Below, in pieces: positions 61,255 through 64,000 of a stretch of DNA of 64,000 nt. The DNA is from Dolichospermum sp. FACHB-1091. Lineage in GTDB: Bacteria > Cyanobacteriota > Cyanobacteriia > Cyanobacteriales > Nostocaceae. How positions within the stretch are numbered: the first letter of the stretch is position 1; each line of letters opens with the position of its first letter. The DNA lies in the NCBI RefSeq assembly GCF_014697585.1, contig NZ_JACJSB010000005.1:115557-179556 (forward strand), in the 5' to 3' direction. A model generated the notes under the pieces. That model was not told the DNA's origin and ran no database searches. It saw only the letters and a list, made by a program, of their open reading frames with translations. Made by a program: the position numbers and the translations under genes.

Positions 61255-62844
61255 ATGAATGTTCTACTAGTATATCCACTGTTTCCGAAAAGTTTTTGGT
61301 CTTTTGAAAAAACACTAGCTTTACTAGACCGCAAAGCCATGTTACCACCTTTGGGTTTGGTGACGGTGGCCGCCATTTTACCCCAAGAGTGGAATTTTAA
61401 GTTAGTAGACCGGAATATTCGCCAAATTACAGCAGCAGAATGGGCTTGGGCTGATTTAGTGATTTTATCAGCAATGATTGTCCAAAAAGAGGATTTACTG
61501 GCACAGATTCAAGAAGCAAAAGGGCGCGGTAAGCGTGTAGCAGTGGGTGGACCCTATCCAACAGCTTTACCCCAAGAAGTCACAGACGTGGGTGCAGATT
61601 ATTTAATTTTGGATGAAGGAGAAATTACCTTACCATTATTTATAGATGCAATTAGCCGTGGTGAATCTTCGGGAATATTCCGCTCAGGTGGTGAAAAACC
61701 AGATGTCACAAATACTCCCATTCCTCGCTTTGATTTGCTAGAATTTGATGCTTATGCGGAAATGTCAGTACAATTTTCCCGTGGTTGTCCCTTCCAGTGT
61801 GAATTTTGTGATATTATTGTCCTTTATGGTCGCAAACCCCGCACCAAGTCACCAGCGCAACTCCTCGCCGAACTTGATTATCTTTATGAATTGGGTTGGC
61901 GACGCAGTATTTTCATGGTAGATGATAACTTCATTGGTAATAAACGCAACGTTAAATTATTCTTAAAAGAACTACAACCTTGGATGGTTGCACATGAGTA
62001 TCCTTTCTCCTTTGCGACAGAGGCTTCCGTGGATTTAGCCCAAGATCAAGAACTAATGGATGCCATGGTCAGGTGTAATTTCGGGTCTGTGTTCTTGGGT
62101 ATTGAAACCCCTGACGAAGAAAGCCTCGCTTTTACTCAAAAATTTCAAAATACGCGGGATTCCCTGAGTGAAGCGGTATATAAGATTACGCGCTCTGGAC
62201 TGCGAGTTATGGCAGGTTTTATTATTGGTTTTGATGGTGAAAAGTCGGGGGCTGGGGCGAGAATTGTCAAATTTGTAGAGCAGACATCAATTCCCACTGC
62301 TTTATTTAGTATGCTTCAAGCCCTTCCTGATACTGCATTATGGCACAGATTAGCAAAGGAAAACCGACTCCGCAGTAAATCTGCAAATATTAATCAAACT
62401 ACGTTGATGAATTTTGTCCCTACAAGGCCTTTAGCAGAAATCGCTAGTGAATATGTAGAAGCATTTTGGGAATTATACGAACCATCACGATTTTTAGATC
62501 GTGCTTACCGTCACTACCGCATTTTAGGTGAAGCTACTTATCCGAAAAAGGGCAAGGGTGCAAAAAAACCCTTGAATTGGAAGGTATTGCGGGCGTTATT
62601 AACTATTTGCTGGCGACAAGGTATGTTACGTAATACCCGGTGGCAATTCTGGCGTAATCTTTGGAGTATGTACAAGCATAATCCTGGTGGTATCAGTAGC
62701 TATTTATCTGTTTGCGCTCAAATTGAGCATTTCTTGGAATATCGTCAAATTGTGCGCGACGAAATTGAGGCACAAGTAGCTGAGTTTCTCAAAGCAGAGG
62801 CTCAGGTAAAGCTGGAAGAGGAAAAAGCACAAGTGTTAGTTTAG
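61255..62844 (+). CDS. B12-binding radical SAM protein (DUF4070), copy 2
   Basis: 529 residues from the ATG at 61255, aligned with the start of copy 1 (NVLLVYPLFPKSFWSFEKTL). The upstream 45 codons of open frame run through heptamer repeats and are not coding. Same domain order: cobalamin-binding-like, radical SAM with FSRGCPFQCEFCDIIVLYG, DUF4070 end PTRPLAEIASEYVEAFWELY. The catalytic cysteines and the G-R-K-P-R-T-K block are identical to copy 1; differences concentrate in the acidic/helical parts and the last 60 residues. Tandem duplication with probable divergence of substrate or regulation. Weak ribosome-binding site. Confidence 0.9.
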   Translation: MNVLLVYPLFPKSFWSFEKTLALLDRKAMLPPLGLVTVAAILPQEWNFKLVDRNIRQITAAEWAWADLVILSAMIVQKEDLLAQIQEAKGRGKRVAVGGPYPTALPQEVTDVGADYLILDEGEITLPLFIDAISRGESSGIFRSGGEKPDVTNTPIPRFDLLEFDAYAEMSVQFSRGCPFQCEFCDIIVLYGRKPRTKSPAQLLAELDYLYELGWRRSIFMVDDNFIGNKRNVKLFLKELQPWMVAHEYPFSFATEASVDLAQDQELMDAMVRCNFGSVFLGIETPDEESLAFTQKFQNTRDSLSEAVYKITRSGLRVMAGFIIGFDGEKSGAGARIVKFVEQTSIPTALFSMLQALPDTALWHRLAKENRLRSKSANINQTTLMNFVPTRPLAEIASEYVEAFWELYEPSRFLDRAYRHYRILGEATYPKKGKGAKKPLNWKVLRALLTICWRQGMLRNTRWQFWRNLWSMYKHNPGGISSYLSVCAQIEHFLEYRQIVRDEIEAQVAEFLKAEAQVKLEEEKAQVLV

Positions 62845-63188
62845 ACTCAAAAAGGTGATCTGCTACCAACGGCACTGATTATAGTAGTTTACCGGGAACT
62901 ATCAACTTTGGGGGGTTTGTCCCTCCAAAATTGATTGGTTTAGGGATTTTTAAAATGTTCAATTTATTTTGCACGACTACTTCAATAAGTATTAAGCTGT
63001 ACTGCATTTAATTTGTATAAATCTGGCGGGTAAGATGCCCACCCCACAAGATTTTAACTATTTTAGGATGATAAACTTGAGGTGCATAGTAGCTTACAAC
63101 TGGATTATAATTTGTAGTATGAATGTAGAGATTGACAGTTGTAAGTATTTGTGTCACATTATTTCCATAGGAATAAATCATCAAATCC
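62845..63188. other. Gap before the RTX-type gene
   Basis: 344 bases. Bases 62997-63050 are a - strand copy of the GGGCATCTTGCCC palindrome family, with the tail CTGTACTGCATTTAATTTGT like that at 7570-7596. No other feature recognised. Confidence 0.5.
62997..63050 (-). repeat. Palindromic repeat (GGGCATCTTGCCC family), copy 3
   Basis: On the - strand CTTGTGGGGTGGGCATCTTA CCCGCCAGATTTATACAAAT TAAATGCAGTACAG. The tail matches 7570-7596 almost perfectly; the core matches 55546-55597. Confidence 0.75.
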
Positions 63189-64000
63189 ATGAATATCTTG
63201 CTCAACTCTGCCCTGACGCTGACATATAACCAACTCAGCACCTTTGCCGATTTAGACAACTTCTGGAATTTATTTGATACCGCTTTTGGTACACAATACA
63301 ACCGTAGCGGTGCGGAAATTCTGCGTTTACAGTGGCTATCTGGTGATTTTAGTCAACTTCCGCAAATTGAGATTTTAGATAGTAGCATTCTTGGCAATGC
63401 CAATGGGGCTTATGGCAGTAGCAATAATAAGATTTATTTATCAGCTAATTTTCTCGCAACTTCTACAGCAGAAGCTATTAGTGAAGTTTTGTTAGAGGAA
63501 ATTGGGCATTTTATTGATGCTCACATCAATATCAGTGATAGTGCTGGAGATGAAGGGGCGATTTTTGCTGCTTTGGTACAGGGTAACAGTCTGGATACTC
63601 AGACTTTACAGGCTTTGAAGGCTGAGGATGATCACGCGACCATTACGGTAAATGGGCAAAATATTCAGGTAGAGCAGCAGAATTTTACAGGAACTAACAG
63701 GAATGATACCATTACAGGAACTTCTGGCAACGACACGATTAATAGTGGGTTAGGTATAGATGTTGTCGATGGAGGTGTAGGAGATGATCTACTAATTATT
63801 AATTACTCCATTGGTGACAGTGGAAGTGGGATGGACTTATCTACCTACGCAGGTGCAGAAGGATTTTATGGTACAGCTTATCGAACTAATCTCTCCACTG
63901 GTCAATACTTAGACAGAGTTGATTTCTCTGGGATAAATCGGTTTCAGATTACTGGTACAAGTCAGAATGACACTATCACTACTGGCAGTGGTAATGACAC
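63189..64000 (+). CDS. RTX-type calcium-binding protein with degenerate metalloprotease-like N-terminal domain, 3' end outside window
   Basis: At least 270 residues, frame open to the right edge. Residues 20-125 are a domain found at the start of many cyanobacterial hemolysin-type proteins (SANFLATSTAEAISEVLLEE IGHFIDAHINISDSAGDEGA), which resembles an HExxH zinc site but with E103 in place of the first His (E-E-I-G-H107). From about residue 165 on, RTX-like nonapeptide motifs begin (GTNRNDTITGTSGNDTINSG LGIDVVDGGVGDDLLIINYS and later GTSQNDTITTGSGND), which bind calcium after type I secretion. Start ATG at 63189 has no strong ribosome-binding site. Confidence 0.85.
   Translation, partial: MNILLNSALTLTYNQLSTFADLDNFWNLFDTAFGTQYNRSGAEILRLQWLSGDFSQLPQIEILDSSILGNANGAYGSSNNKIYLSANFLATSTAEAISEVLLEEIGHFIDAHINISDSAGDEGAIFAALVQGNSLDTQTLQALKAEDDHATITVNGQNIQVEQQNFTGTNRNDTITGTSGNDTINSGLGIDVVDGGVGDDLLIINYSIGDSGSGMDLSTYAGAEGFYGTAYRTNLSTGQYLDRVDFSGINRFQITGTSQNDTITTGSGND

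Noticed and set aside
1..64000. CRISPR array or Cas genes; tRNA or rRNA genes
   Set aside because: No regularly spaced repeats with unique spacers, no Cas motifs, and no T-arm GGTTCGAATCC-like signals with cloverleaf context were seen on reading; a covariance search would settle tRNAs.

Overview
The window looks like chromosomal DNA of a filamentous, probably heterocyst-forming cyanobacterium (Nostocales; the AT-rich Anabaena / Dolichospermum / Aphanizomenon group fits best). The evidence is a photosystem I PsaK subunit, ThiE with the cyanobacterial N-terminal extension, a DUF3038-DUF4335 gene pair, a complete NatFGH-BgtA amino-acid importer in the order known from Anabaena PCC 7120, abundant HIP1 octamers (GCGATCGC), and heptamer tandem repeats of the STRR kind. 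No rRNA, tRNA, CRISPR array or intact transposase gene was seen.

Layout. 0-13.4 kb: the end of a glycosyltransferase, thiE-thiS, two related beta-helix surface proteins (one with SPOR-like tail, one with six SLH repeats), panB, mltA, an oligopeptide-type ABC permease and apt. 13.6-28.4 kb: the DUF3038/DUF4335 pair, dnaK, a PD-(D/E)XK-like protein, a deoxyhypusine-synthase-like gene, a rearranged DUF433/DUF5615 toxin-antitoxin remnant, cobO, a group 2 sigma factor, a HerA-like ATPase and a GST-like protein. 29-41 kb: a surface-polysaccharide locus, all on the + strand: tyrosine autokinase with Wzz domain, GT2 glycosyltransferase, CMP-sugar cytidylyltransferase, hydroxyacid dehydrogenase, FkbM methyltransferase, SDR, second methyltransferase, Wzx-like flippase and Wzy-like polymerase. 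Inside it a near-perfect 186-bp repeat of the SDR 3' end brackets one methyltransferase, which reads as a recombination scar. 41-48.7 kb: a DUF1501/DUF1800 pair, psaK, a SufE-like gene, an alpha/beta hydrolase without nucleophilic serine, a CobW-type metal chaperone and a WD40 protein. 49-50.5 kb: debris and small stress genes (frameshifted zinc-ribbon gene, HigB toxin with an HTH-less HigA partner, DUF29 fragment). 50.5-55 kb: natFGH-bgtA. 55-64 kb: grxC, VapBC, an orphan SMEK-domain protein, an S1-domain two-gene unit, two tandem paralogous B12-binding radical SAM enzymes, and the start of an RTX-type protein that leaves the window.

The intergenic DNA carries many small dispersed elements: several decayed IS200/IS605 (TnpB) remnants and ends, a 112-bp MITE with a perfect 8-bp target duplication, a 27-bp unit found six times (two inverted pairs), a palindromic family centred on GGGCATCTTGCCC, and duplicated gene ends. 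I found no clearly novel multi-gene system. The strongest leads are the recombination-scarred polysaccharide cassette with a CMP-sugar enzyme but no visible sugar synthase, the orphan SMEK protein, the tandem radical SAM pair, and the gene-fragment chimeras in the toxin-antitoxin loci.
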